This document shows positions 26,429 through 34,846 of a DNA stretch of 64,000 nucleotides, piece by piece. Within the stretch, counting starts at the first letter, position 1; each line of letters begins with the position of its first letter. Location of the stretch: the NCBI RefSeq assembly GCF_037991315.1, contig NZ_CP150300.1, positions 4,216,001 through 4,280,000 of the forward strand, read 5' to 3'. Origin of the DNA: Paenibacillus sp. FSL H8-0079 (GTDB taxonomy: Bacteria > Bacillota > Bacilli > Paenibacillales > Paenibacillaceae). A model generated the notes under the pieces. The model was not told the DNA's origin and made no database searches. It was given only the letters and a program-made list of their open reading frames with translations. The position numbers and the translations under genes are program-made.

Positions 26429-26660
26429 ATATATAAATGGACTAAGAATATTTACACTAACCACTCCAATGACAGAACAACCCTTCGATCGCTGTTATCC
26501 CCAGATTTTTTTGATTTCTTTAACTAATAGATAAAATTTGGTGATAGCTTATGCTTACGATGCAGCTTTCTTTCAGAAAGCTTTTAGGCGAACGCTCCGC
26601 TTCTCTTGGTTATTTCTGTCCTCTCCGTTCTTGTGTAAAGGATTAGCTCAATTTATATAT
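26429..26660. repeat. MITE-like palindromic element, copy B (232 bp)
   Basis: Ends are inverted repeats: ATATATAAATGGACTAAGAA with TTTACAC at the left and GTGTAAAG...CTCAATTTATATAT at the right. Nested inside are GACAGAA/TTCTGTC, ATCGCTGTTATCCCCAGATTT and GTGATAG...GGCGAACGCT, shared with the copy at 38006. It has no open frame. The extra length relative to copy A comes from a short insertion around 26545-26585. Confidence 0.75.
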
Positions 26661-26668
26661 TGGTGAAT

Positions 26669-26697
26669 GTATAATTTTCTGATTTTGGGCATATGGT
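26669..26697 (+). promoter_or_regulatory. Possible sigma-E promoter of the mciZ-like gene
   Basis: GTATAATT, 13 nt, CATATGGT resembles the sigma-E pattern (kmATAtT, 13-15, CATAcamT). MciZ in B. subtilis is sigma-E dependent. Match is partial. Confidence 0.35.
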
Positions 26698-26747
26698 GAG
26701 CGTATAGAATTCTCACAGCAAATATAAACGAATCAGGGGGACCTTCA

Positions 26748-26882
26748 ATGAACAGTTATAAGACGCCTCAATCCGTACACGTAGTAGGACAAGCCCGGCA
26801 AGTGAAGCTCATACTCAAACAATGGTTGCGCGAGTGGGGCCCGGATGCCAAGTTAATCGATCTGCTCGCAGGACGTAAATAA
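26748..26882 (+). CDS. mciZ: MciZ-like inhibitor of Z-ring formation (44 aa)
   Basis: A 44-codon gene with CAGGGGGACC 4-7 nt before its ATG. The protein aligns with B. subtilis MciZ, the mother-cell peptide that caps FtsZ filaments: P7, V10, V13-G14, A16, then a basic-hydrophobic strand VKLILKQW that parallels IRAKLKEY. The C-terminal extension is four residues longer. It lies beside nudF and is divergent from it; mciZ is also near nudF in B. subtilis. It is followed by its own terminator, so it is an independent unit. Expected role: block FtsZ assembly in the mother cell during sporulation. Confidence 0.75.
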   Translation: MNSYKTPQSVHVVGQARQVKLILKQWLREWGPDAKLIDLLAGRK

Positions 26883-26918
26883 ACGAATCTTCTCCCATGA
26901 AATATAACATGAATTCAC

Positions 26919-26955
26919 AAAAAGTCCGAATCCACAGACAGGGTTCGGACTTTTG
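26919..26955. terminator. Bidirectional terminator between mciZ and the M20 peptidase
   Basis: AAAAAGTCCGAA (26919-26930) pairs with TTCGGACTTTTG (26944-26955). U-runs occur on both strands, so it can serve the convergent genes on either side. Confidence 0.85.
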
Positions 26956-26988
26956 TCTAAAAACATGTGAGGTAACACGTGCTCTATA

Positions 26989-28122
26989 TTATTTCTTGTC
27001 TGCTGCTGTTTCCTGAATAATAGCCACAACCACCTGAGACAACTTCACAATATCTTCAGCACGAATGCGCTCTTTGGTTGTATGAATATCCTCATACCCT
27101 ACCGCCAGGTTCACTGTCGGAATGTCGAATCCGTTAAAGATATTGGCATCACTGCCACCACCGGAAGCAAACGTACTTGTCTCCAGCCCCAGACTGCGAA
27201 TGGCACGCTGCGCAAGTTGTACAACCTCATGTTCATCATGGAAACCAAATGCAGGATACAGGATCTCGCTTCTGAATTCAGCCGTTGCACCGTATTTGCG
27301 GCATGTCGTTTCCAGCGCTTCACGCATCTGTGCAACCTGCAATTCCACTTTCTCCTGTACAATACTGCGGGCTTCCGCCTCAATCTGTACAAAGTCACAT
27401 ACCACGTTGAGTGCTGATCCACCCTGGAATTTGCCAATGTTCGCGGTTGTCTCATCATCAATTCGTCCAAGCTTCATGGCTGCAATGGCTTTCGCTGCAA
27501 CCTGTATGGCGCTGATCCCGTCTTCCGGGTTCACGCCCGCATGTGCGGACTTCCCATAGATGCTCATTTGAATTTCAGCTCTGGCCGGTGCAGCTACACA
27601 GATCGTGCCTACAGCACCATTGGAGTCAAGTGCATAACCAAACTCAGCATCGATATCCTTCGGATTCATGGCGCGCGCGCCTACCAGACCAGACTCTTCA
27701 CCGACTGTAATAACCAATTGAATTTTGCCATGCGGAATGTTGTTTTCCTGGACCACACGAATCGCTTCGAACAACGCCGCAATCCCAGCCTTGTCATCTG
27801 CTCCAAGGATCGTTGTTCCATCACTGCGAATCCAGCCATCTTCACCCAGTTCAGGCTTAATTCCCTGTCCCGGCGTTACGGTGTCCATATGACATGTGAA
27901 AAAGATCGGTGCAACCCCTTCTGTTCCTTCGGCTTCCCAGGTAATGACGAGGTTTCCGGCGCCATGTCCGGTTTGCTCCATGGTGTCGTCCTCATAGACA
28001 TGAAGCCCAAGATCTGTAAACTGCTCTTTTAACACCTTCGAGATGTTCTGTTCATTTTTCGTTTCACTATCAATCTGTACCAGTTCCATGAACTGATCGA
28101 TAACACGTTGTTGTTTAATCAT
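26989..28122 (-). CDS. M20 family peptidase (YqjE / peptidase T-like)
   Basis: A di-zinc aminopeptidase of 377 residues. Metal ligands: FTCHMDTVTPG (His, Asp), ILGADDKAGIAA (bridging Asp), VGEESGLVGA (catalytic Glu then Glu ligand), ALDSNG (Asp) and a C-terminal His in EDIHTTKE. The lid domain (about 190-300) includes KSAHAGVNPEDGISA. Start is ATG 28122 with GGGAGG 8 nt upstream; the open frame extends to 28155. Likely cytoplasmic tripeptide or oligopeptide hydrolysis. B. subtilis YqjE lies in the same neighbourhood, near nudF and bkd. Confidence 0.88.
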   Translation of the reverse strand: MIKQQRVIDQFMELVQIDSETKNEQNISKVLKEQFTDLGLHVYEDDTMEQTGHGAGNLVITWEAEGTEGVAPIFFTCHMDTVTPGQGIKPELGEDGWIRSDGTTILGADDKAGIAALFEAIRVVQENNIPHGKIQLVITVGEESGLVGARAMNPKDIDAEFGYALDSNGAVGTICVAAPARAEIQMSIYGKSAHAGVNPEDGISAIQVAAKAIAAMKLGRIDDETTANIGKFQGGSALNVVCDFVQIEAEARSIVQEKVELQVAQMREALETTCRKYGATAEFRSEILYPAFGFHDEHEVVQLAQRAIRSLGLETSTFASGGGSDANIFNGFDIPTVNLAVGYEDIHTTKERIRAEDIVKLSQVVVAIIQETAADKK

Positions 28123-28202
28123 AGGACTTTCCTCCCTCTCGTGGATGCGGTACAATACAATTACTATGGCTTGTTTATTTTGTTGAAAGGAGTTCTCTCA
28201 TC

Positions 28203-28304
28203 ATGCAAAAAAAGAAATGGTTCAAAATCATCATCTATCTCATGCTGATCGCCATGATCGGGTCCACCCTTTTCATAGCTCTCGAACCGTTACTGTTCGG
28301 ATAG
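28203..28304 (+). CDS. prli42: Prli42-like stressosome-associated membrane miniprotein (33 aa)
   Basis: A 33-codon gene preceded by AAAGGAG (28186-28192) 10 nt before the ATG. The product has a short basic head (MQKKKWFK) and one membrane helix (IIIYLMLIAMIGSTLFIAL). This matches the Prli42 pattern of Firmicutes: K-rich start, Y-L-M-L-I-A-M and S-T-L in the helix. In Listeria, Prli42 anchors the stressosome at the membrane and signals oxidative stress to sigma-B. It is a single-gene unit with a terminator directly after it. The assignment rests on a short sequence. Confidence 0.6.
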   Translation: MQKKKWFKIIIYLMLIAMIGSTLFIALEPLLFG

Positions 28305-28310
28305 CAACCT

Positions 28311-28356
28311 GAAGCCTTTCGATGGTCTGTTTACAGACGTTGAAGGGCTTCTTTTT
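28311..28356 (+). terminator. Terminator of the Prli42-like gene
   Basis: GAAGCC...GGCTTC arms with inner TTTC/GAAG and GTCTG/CAGAC pairs, then TTTTT. Its right arm and U-run (28331-28356) are also the last codons of lipB on the opposite strand. Confidence 0.75.
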
Positions 28357-29038
28357 CGGTGACCCAATTGATTTGATATGGAAAAATGCGATTAAAGTAC
28401 GGAACAATCTCGCGCGCTACCTGTTCCACTACATAGGACTTACCCGTTATATCCTCCAGTGAGGTAACGCCATACTGCTCAATTCCACAAGGAACGATCC
28501 CCTGAAAACCAGCATGTTGAATGCCTGAGGTGATGTTAAAAGCAAACCCGTGACTGGTCACGAAACCGCGGCGGTGTTTACACCGATTAAATTTGATGCC
28601 GATCGCAGCAATCTTCATATCGCCAACCCACACACCGGTGTAACCCTCTTTGCGTCCGGCTTCAATGCCCTGGTCTGATAGATAATCCATAAGCACTTGC
28701 TCAAGTTTACGTAAATATGCGTGTAGATCCAAGTCTTCATCCCGACCAAGAACCAATAACGGGTAGCCTACCAACTGGCCCGGACCATGATAAGTAATAT
28801 CACCGCCACGGTCAATTTGAAACAAAGATATCCCTTGCTCGCGCAACTCTTCCGGACTGAGAAGCAGATGCTCCGGATGATTTTGTGAGCCCATCGTATA
28901 CGTTGGCGGGTGCTGTAAAAGCAGCATCTGCTCCGCTCCCTCGCCCTCGTCCAATCGCTGTACAATCGCTTTCTGGCGGTTCCAAGCCTCTTCATAATCA
29001 AGCATCGGTATGTATGCAACATCCAGCGGCTTGTTCAT
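28331..29038 (-). CDS. lipB: Octanoyltransferase LipB
   Basis: Transfers octanoate from acyl carrier protein to lipoyl domains (235 aa from this start). Motifs: RGGDITYHGPGQLVGYP, catalytic Lys in GDMKIAAIG, SHGFAFNI and catalytic Cys in GIVPCGIEQYGVTSL. The frame opens at 29146, but LipB homology begins at MNKPLDVAYIPMLDYEEAW (29038), with GGGGAAA upstream. It follows bkdB directly, which fits lipoylation of the BkdB E2 subunit. The extra 36 codons upstream are probably untranslated. Confidence 0.9.
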   Translation of the reverse strand: MNKPLDVAYIPMLDYEEAWNRQKAIVQRLDEGEGAEQMLLLQHPPTYTMGSQNHPEHLLLSPEELREQGISLFQIDRGGDITYHGPGQLVGYPLLVLGRDEDLDLHAYLRKLEQVLMDYLSDQGIEAGRKEGYTGVWVGDMKIAAIGIKFNRCKHRRGFVTSHGFAFNITSGIQHAGFQGIVPCGIEQYGVTSLEDITGKSYVVEQVAREIVPYFNRIFPYQINWVTEKEALQRL

Positions 29039-29154
29039 GATTTCCCCACACCCTTCTGCTTCATGTTCAATGTAAAATTGAGCACCTGTCCGTAGACAGC
29101 CGGAAAAGTGCACGGCCTGCGGCACATACACTTTCCCGTCCTTCATCTATTTAC

Positions 29155-30600
29155 TTAATACACCTTGGTTTCCATGGTGTATCCTTCCAGATTTTCTTTG
29201 ACACGTTGCAAGAAACGTCCGCTGATTACGCCATCCAGGATTCGATGATCCAGCGACAGACACAGGTTAGCCATCGAACGAACGGCGATCATATCATTAA
29301 TCACCACTGGCTTTTTGACAATCGACTCGAATGTAAGAATCGCTGCCTGTGGGTAGTTAATGATCGGTTGGGACAGGATCGATCCGAATGAACCCGTGTT
29401 GTTCACTGTGAACGTACCACCCTGCATATGGTCCAGCTTCAATGTACCCTCGCGCGTTTTGCGAGCCAGCTCATCCACTTCACGAGCCAGACCTGCGATA
29501 TTACGCTGATCGGCATGTTTGATTACCGGTGTCAGTACGGAATCTTCGGTCCCTACCGCCATGGACAAGTTAATGTCCCGTTTAACGATAATTTTATCGA
29601 CTGCCCATACCGAGTTCATAATCGGGAAGTCTTTAATCGCGTTAACGACTCCCTTCATCATGAAGGAAAGATATGTCAGATTGATGCCTTCCTTACGCTT
29701 GAACTCATCCTTGAGTTTATTGCGCAGCATCACGAGATTTGTTACGTCTACTTCGATCATCGTCCATGCATGCGGGATTTCAGATACGCTCTGACGCATG
29801 TTTCGAGCAATGGCATTACGCACAGGGGTGACATCGATGAAATACTCCGATCTTCCCTGGCCGCCACCTTCCACTTCGATCTGTGGAATTTTCGGACTTT
29901 CGGTCAGATGAATGCCAGAATGTCTCACAGGAACACCCGCATCGGATGCTGAGATCGCTTCTCCCGCGGTTAAACCCATTTCACCATTTCCACGATTCAC
30001 TCCGCTGAATGGAGAAGCAGACGGCACGCTAGAAGGCGCATGCTGTACAGCTGCAGATGATGCTTGTGCAGACGACCCAGCCGCGTTACCTCCTTGTGCA
30101 ACAAATGTCAGCACATCTTTGCGGGTAATGCGGCCACCGGCACCGGTGCCTTGGATGCTTTGCAAGTTCAAGCCATGCTCAGCTGCCAAGGATTGCACTG
30201 CCGGGGAATACCGATTTCGCATCGGCTGGTTGGGGTCATGTGCTGCTGTATTTGAGGCGGCAACAGGAGTGTGGCTCGCATGTTGCTGCACTTGCTCCTG
30301 TTGCTGCGATACTTGTGTTACTTGCTCAGCCGCTTCTTCGTCGGAAGCTGCGACCTGCATGCGGCAGATTGCTTCACCAACAGCAATCGTTGTGCCCTCT
30401 TCCACCAAAAGGTCACCCATAATTCCATCCACAGTGGATGGAATCTCAGCATTGACTTTATCGGTAATTACTTCACAGATCGGCTCGTACTGTTCCACAC
30501 GGTCGCCCGGTTTTTTCAACCATTTGCCTATGGTAGCCGAGACCAGCGATTCCGCCAATTGCGGCATAATGACCTCGATCCATTTCATACGTTCAGCCAT
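29155..30600 (-). CDS. bkdB: Branched-chain 2-oxoacid dehydrogenase E2 (lipoamide acyltransferase)
   Basis: E2 core of the branched-chain alpha-keto acid dehydrogenase (481 aa), which supplies iso- and anteiso-acyl-CoA primers for membrane fatty acids. The N-terminal lipoyl domain has the modified Lys in ITDKVNAEIPS. After an Ala/Gln-rich linker, a peripheral-subunit-binding domain (RYSPAVQSLAAEHGLNLQSIQGTGAGGRITRKDV) is followed by a second linker and the acyltransferase domain with SLDHRILDGV near the C-terminus. Downstream of bkdAB in one operon. Confidence 0.95.
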   Translation of the reverse strand: MAERMKWIEVIMPQLAESLVSATIGKWLKKPGDRVEQYEPICEVITDKVNAEIPSTVDGIMGDLLVEEGTTIAVGEAICRMQVAASDEEAAEQVTQVSQQQEQVQQHASHTPVAASNTAAHDPNQPMRNRYSPAVQSLAAEHGLNLQSIQGTGAGGRITRKDVLTFVAQGGNAAGSSAQASSAAVQHAPSSVPSASPFSGVNRGNGEMGLTAGEAISASDAGVPVRHSGIHLTESPKIPQIEVEGGGQGRSEYFIDVTPVRNAIARNMRQSVSEIPHAWTMIEVDVTNLVMLRNKLKDEFKRKEGINLTYLSFMMKGVVNAIKDFPIMNSVWAVDKIIVKRDINLSMAVGTEDSVLTPVIKHADQRNIAGLAREVDELARKTREGTLKLDHMQGGTFTVNNTGSFGSILSQPIINYPQAAILTFESIVKKPVVINDMIAVRSMANLCLSLDHRILDGVISGRFLQRVKENLEGYTMETKVY

Positions 30601-30650
30601 TTGATTATCACTCCAAACTTTACTTTTAAAAAACGATCCAAAAAACGAAA

Positions 30651-31637
30651 TTAAAACTCGGCCAGTGTACGCATTGCTGCTTTGGCTTTGTCCTTGCTCA
30701 GCATGTAGAATTTCTCCAATGTTGGGCTAATTGGCATAGCCGGCACGTCAGGTCCGCAAAGACGCTGAATCGGTGCATCCAGTTCAAACAGACATTCCTC
30801 ACTAATAATCGCGGCAACTTCGGCACCTACACCACCCGTTTTGTTATCTTCGTGTACGATCAGCACTTTGCCTGTCAGACGAGCGGAAGCAATAATCGCT
30901 TCGCGATCCAACGGTTGCAATGTGCGCAAATCCAGAACGTGTGCTGTAATGCCTTCTTCACGTTCCAGCTCCTCAGCAGCCTGCATGACAAAATGCAATG
31001 GCTGACTGTAACCGATCACCGTAATATCCGCACCTTCACGAAGTACGTTGGCTTTACCAATCGGAACGATGTAATCATCTTCTGGCACATCTTCCTTGAT
31101 AAGTTTGTAGCATTTTTTATTTTCAAAAAAGAGTACAGGGTCCGGATCTCGAATGGCCGCTTTAAGCAATCCCTTGGCATCGTATGCCGAGTAGGGAGCT
31201 ATAATTTTCAGACCAGGTGTACCAAAGAAGATCGATTCCGGACATTGGGAGTGATACAACCCACCGAAGATCCCGCCACCAATCGGCGCACGGATAACAA
31301 TTGGACAGCTCCAGTCATTGTTGGAACGATAGCGGATCTTGGCCGCTTCACTAATGATCTGGTTTGTTGCTGGCAGCATAAAGTCCGAATATTGCATTTC
31401 GGCAATCGGCTTCATGCCATACATCGCTGCACCAATGGCAACACCTGCAATAGCGGATTCAGACAATGGTGTGTCCATCACTCGCATTTCGCCAAACTGA
31501 TCTTGCAACCCTTTGGTTGTGGTAAACACACCACCTTTGAGACCTACGTCTTCACCAAGGATAAAAACATTCTCATCCCGTTCCATCTCTTCTTTCATCG
31601 CGAGACGGATTGCATCAATATATTCCATCACTGCCAT
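30651..31637 (-). CDS. bkdAB: Branched-chain 2-oxoacid dehydrogenase E1 beta subunit
   Basis: Transketolase-like beta subunit (328 aa). The opening MAVMEYIDAIRLAMKEEM is the usual BkdAB start. Other family blocks are LGEDVGLKGGVF, RVMDTPLSESAIAGVAIGAAMYG and YRSNNDWSCPIVIRAPIGGG. The C-terminal domain carries LDLRTLQPLDREAI. It pairs with the alpha subunit encoded 2 nt upstream, so the two are probably translationally coupled. Confidence 0.95.
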   Translation of the reverse strand: MAVMEYIDAIRLAMKEEMERDENVFILGEDVGLKGGVFTTTKGLQDQFGEMRVMDTPLSESAIAGVAIGAAMYGMKPIAEMQYSDFMLPATNQIISEAAKIRYRSNNDWSCPIVIRAPIGGGIFGGLYHSQCPESIFFGTPGLKIIAPYSAYDAKGLLKAAIRDPDPVLFFENKKCYKLIKEDVPEDDYIVPIGKANVLREGADITVIGYSQPLHFVMQAAEELEREEGITAHVLDLRTLQPLDREAIIASARLTGKVLIVHEDNKTGGVGAEVAAIISEECLFELDAPIQRLCGPDVPAMPISPTLEKFYMLSKDKAKAAMRTLAEF

Positions 31638-31639
31638 CC

Positions 31640-32668
31640 TTACCGTCCCCCTTCTTCGCTGTCCGCATAAACGTGCGTCAGAGTGTCCTCAGGTTTCGGA
31701 TATGGCGCGTTGTCTGCATATTCAGTTGCTTCTTTCATTTCCAGCGCAAGCTGGGAAGCCAGATCCGCATCCCGGGCTTCATCCCAGATGCCACAATCAA
31801 TCAAATAGTTTTTCATGCGAGGAACGCCATCTTTCTTCCAGTTCTCCTCCACTTCCTCTTTGGTCCGGTAAGCCAGATCATTGTCGGAGGTGGAATGAGG
31901 AGACAACCGATACATCATCGCTTCAATCAGTGTCGGGCCTTCTCCGGCAATAGCACGGCGACGTGCTTCCTTCACTGCAGCGTATACTTCCAATGCATCG
32001 TTACCATCTACACGCAGTCCGGGGAACCCGTATCCTTGTGCTCGATCGGATATTTTGCCGCTCAGCTGTTTGTGAATCGGTACCGAAATTGCATACTGAT
32101 TGTTCTCACACATAATAATGACAGGTAATTTGTGCACACCTGCAAAGTTGGCTCCTTCGTGGAAGTCCCCCTGATTGCTTGATCCTTCACCAAACGTAAC
32201 AAAAGAAACAAATTCTTGCTTCTTCATTTTGGCAGCGAGCGCAAAACCAACAGCGTGTGGAACTTGTGTTGTTACCGGGCTGGAACCCGTCACAATCCGC
32301 AGCTTTTTGTGACCGAAGTGACCCGGCATTTGCCGACCGCCACTATTCGGATCTTCTGCCTTCGCAAATGCAGACAACATCAACTCACGCGGAGTCATGC
32401 CTACCGCCAGTACAAAACCGTAATCGCGGTAATAAGGTAAATAATAATCGTGATCCCGATCCAGACCAAAAGCGGCGCCTACTTGCGCAGCTTCCTGTCC
32501 TACACCGGATACGTGAAAGTTAATTTTGCCGGCACGCTGCAAGAGTAAGCAACGCTCATCAAACTTGCGTGCGAGCAGCATGTATTTGTACATATCCAAT
32601 ACTTCACCATCGCTAAGTCCCAGCTGTTGATGCCTGTGGACCGCGTCTGCAGTACCTTTTGAACTCAT
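31640..32668 (-). CDS. bkdAA: Branched-chain 2-oxoacid dehydrogenase E1 alpha subunit
   Basis: Thiamine diphosphate-dependent alpha subunit (342 aa). ThDP/Mg site: GEGSSNQGDFHEGANFAGVHKLPVIIMCENNQYA. Regulatory-loop serines lie in YRLSPHSTSDND. An AAAGGAGG ribosome binding site precedes the ATG. Second gene of the lpdV-bkdAA-bkdAB-bkdB group. The ptb, bcd, buk and bkdR genes of the Bacillus operon are not present here. Confidence 0.95.
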   Translation of the reverse strand: MSSKGTADAVHRHQQLGLSDGEVLDMYKYMLLARKFDERCLLLQRAGKINFHVSGVGQEAAQVGAAFGLDRDHDYYLPYYRDYGFVLAVGMTPRELMLSAFAKAEDPNSGGRQMPGHFGHKKLRIVTGSSPVTTQVPHAVGFALAAKMKKQEFVSFVTFGEGSSNQGDFHEGANFAGVHKLPVIIMCENNQYAISVPIHKQLSGKISDRAQGYGFPGLRVDGNDALEVYAAVKEARRRAIAGEGPTLIEAMMYRLSPHSTSDNDLAYRTKEEVEENWKKDGVPRMKNYLIDCGIWDEARDADLASQLALEMKEATEYADNAPYPKPEDTLTHVYADSEEGGR

Positions 32669-32807
32669 ATGAGGTACCTCCTTTTAATCAGAGCCTGTGC
32701 CATTCTTACCACCCGATCTTATAACCTGGTACTAAGACTTGGCTTAACCTTATTATAATCCCTTTTACCCAAAAAAGGAAAGGACCTTTCTCATAAGCCT
32801 GTTTGAC

Positions 32808-34232
32808 TTATATTCCAATGGCCTTTCCATCGACCGCCAGCATGGCTTCACCCATGATTTCCGACAGAGAAGGGTGTGGATGGATGGTTTGTCCGACTTC
32901 CCAAGGTGTGGCATCCAGCATCTGAGCCAGTGAAGCTTCAGCGATCAACTCCGTCACATGGGTGCCAATCATATGTACCCCCAATATATCATTCGTCTTG
33001 GCATCTGCGATCACCTTCACGAATCCATCCCGACTTCCGTGAATAAGCGATTTGCCAATGGCCGAGAATGGGAACTTGCCTGTTTTAATGTCATAGCCAC
33101 GTTCTTTGGCTTCACGCTCGGTGAATCCAATGCTGGCTGCTTCCGGGCGTGTGTACACACAGCGCGGGATACGGTGGGATTCTACGGCATGTACCGTTTC
33201 GCCCGCCAGATGTTCGACAGCGAGAATGCCTTCATGACTTGCGGCATGTGCAAGCTGTAGACCGCCGATGCAGTCACCAATAGCGTAGATGTGACCTTCA
33301 CCGGTCTGTAACTGTTTGTTCACAGCGATGAACCCACGCTCCAGTTTGATATCTGTATTTTCGAGTCCGATATTTTCGACATTAGCCTGACGTCCAACCG
33401 ACACGAGCATTTTCTCCGCTCTCAGCGTTTCCTGCTTATCTTCACCAAGCTGCACATCAATCTGGATGCCCTCTTGATCTGTGCTATATGTTTCCGTTAG
33501 AACAGTGGCACCTGTCAGGAAACGAACACCTCGTTTGCCGAGCAATCGCTGCATTTCTCTGGCAACATCCTCATCCTCGGCAGGCAACACGTGAGCAGCT
33601 GCTTCTACTACTGTGATGTCTACGCCAAAGTCATTCAGCATGGATGCCCACTCCAGTCCAATCACACCCCCACCGACAATGATGAGTGATGCAGGAAGTT
33701 CATCCATACGCAGTGCTTCGTCACTGCTCATAATGAACTTGCCGTCCGGTTCCAGGCCCGGCAGCACACGTGGACGTGAACCGGTAGCAATAATCAGATT
33801 GGTTGGCACAACCGTATCCATCTCGCCATCTTCGAACTCTACAGCAACCGCTCCGCTCTGTGGGGAGAAGATGGATGGTCCGATGACGCGACCTTTCGCG
33901 TGTACAACCTGGATTTTATTTTTTTTCATCAAATATTGAACGCCCTGATGGAGCTGTTCGACAATTGCATCCTTTCGCGCCTGTACTTTGGGAAATACAA
34001 GGGTGGCTCCAGCTGTCTCGATACCATACGTCTCGCTCTCCTGGATCTCGGCGTATACTTCCGCGCTTTTCAGCAGAGCCTTACTCGGAATACAGCCACG
34101 ATGCAGACAGGTTCCGCCAAGCTTATCCTTCTCAATAATAACGACCTGTTTCCCCAGCTGTGCAGCCCGGATCGCGGCTACATATCCACCGGTCCCTCCT
34201 CCAAGTATTGCAACATCACATGTAATTGGCAT
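32808..34232 (-). CDS. lpdV: Dihydrolipoyl dehydrogenase (E3) of the bkd complex
   Basis: A flavoprotein (474 aa) that reoxidises dihydrolipoyl groups of E2. FAD-binding ILGGGTGGYVAAIRAAQLG at the N-terminus, redox disulfide GGTCLHRGCIPSK, NAD-binding IVGGGVIGLEWASML, second FAD site YAIGDCIGG and the C-terminal catalytic His-Glu HPHPSLSE. First gene of the operon, as supported by a sigma-A promoter about 100 nt upstream. Confidence 0.95.
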   Translation of the reverse strand: MPITCDVAILGGGTGGYVAAIRAAQLGKQVVIIEKDKLGGTCLHRGCIPSKALLKSAEVYAEIQESETYGIETAGATLVFPKVQARKDAIVEQLHQGVQYLMKKNKIQVVHAKGRVIGPSIFSPQSGAVAVEFEDGEMDTVVPTNLIIATGSRPRVLPGLEPDGKFIMSSDEALRMDELPASLIIVGGGVIGLEWASMLNDFGVDITVVEAAAHVLPAEDEDVAREMQRLLGKRGVRFLTGATVLTETYSTDQEGIQIDVQLGEDKQETLRAEKMLVSVGRQANVENIGLENTDIKLERGFIAVNKQLQTGEGHIYAIGDCIGGLQLAHAASHEGILAVEHLAGETVHAVESHRIPRCVYTRPEAASIGFTEREAKERGYDIKTGKFPFSAIGKSLIHGSRDGFVKVIADAKTNDILGVHMIGTHVTELIAEASLAQMLDATPWEVGQTIHPHPSLSEIMGEAMLAVDGKAIGI

Positions 34233-34325
34233 CTCTCATGCTCTCCTCTATGAATCAAATTTCAATATGATTTATTAAAATGATGATGGCTTGAATCATG
34301 GTTTGGCTTATACCCTCTATCTACC

Positions 34326-34354
34326 ATTGTACTCTCCTTGAGCGGTCAACTCAA
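34326..34354 (-). promoter_or_regulatory. Sigma-A promoter of the lpdV-bkd operon
   Basis: Minus strand TTGAGT, 17 nt, TACAAT, about 95 nt upstream of lpdV. No sigma-L (-24/-12) site was seen, and bkdR is absent. Confidence 0.6.
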
Positions 34355-34471
34355 AGTTTGAGCCAATCACACATGGACAGCCTATGCATTCCAAGCTATG
34401 ATGGAATCAGGTATGATCTGTAAGCGTAACCTTTATTTAATGTCGACTTTGGCAGAAAGGGTATATTGCTC

Positions 34472-34783
34472 ATGAATACAAGATTAGTCTTTGCCCGATT
34501 TTTGGCGATTGTTGTTCTGGTCATTCCCGGTTTAATGGCAATGAAGGGTTTTCTGATGATGAAAGATGCCCTGTTCCTATATTATGCCGAGCACGGGAAC
34601 GAACTGATCTCACCAGGTTTCCAGTGGCTTTCCTTTGCTGGTGGACTTGTCCTTTTTGCGGCAGGTATGAGTTTTCTGGGAGGCTGGATCCTGTTCCGTG
34701 ACCGCAAGCGTAATTATGTAGGTCCCCGTTTCCGGTCCAAAAGTGTATCTGAAAAAGCAGAGACGCCCGGAAGGACTCCATGA
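34472..34783 (+). CDS. DUF2627 family membrane protein (YqzF-like)
   Basis: A 103-residue protein with two membrane helices (residues about 8-30 and 50-75) separated by a conserved loop KDALFLYYAEHGNELISPGFQWLSFAGG, the DUF2627/YqzF signature. The tail is basic. ATG 34472 has AGAAAGGG 10 nt upstream; TTG 34466 would be too close. In Bacillus the gene lies next to the bkd operon, in agreement with this site. Function unknown. Confidence 0.85.
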   Translation: MNTRLVFARFLAIVVLVIPGLMAMKGFLMMKDALFLYYAEHGNELISPGFQWLSFAGGLVLFAAGMSFLGGWILFRDRKRNYVGPRFRSKSVSEKAETPGRTP

Positions 34784-34796
34784 GTCCGGGCTTTTT
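34765..34796 (+). terminator. Terminator overlapping the end of the YqzF-like gene
   Basis: GCCCGGA (34765-34771) pairs with TCCGGGC (34785-34791), then T5. The stop codon lies in the loop. Confidence 0.85.
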
Positions 34797-34846
34797 GTGT
34801 GTTTATACAATATACCTACAACTTTACATAGACGGGATGGATCATC

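Noticed and set aside
29039..29146. 36-residue N-terminal extension of LipB
   Set aside because: No ribosome binding site at 29146, and family homology begins at 29038.
29912..30604. 230-codon plus-strand frame rich in Cys and Ala
   Set aside because: Antisense of the Ala/Gln linker of bkdB.
30852..31670. 272-codon plus-strand open frame
   Set aside because: Antisense to bkdAB; no start signals or family features.
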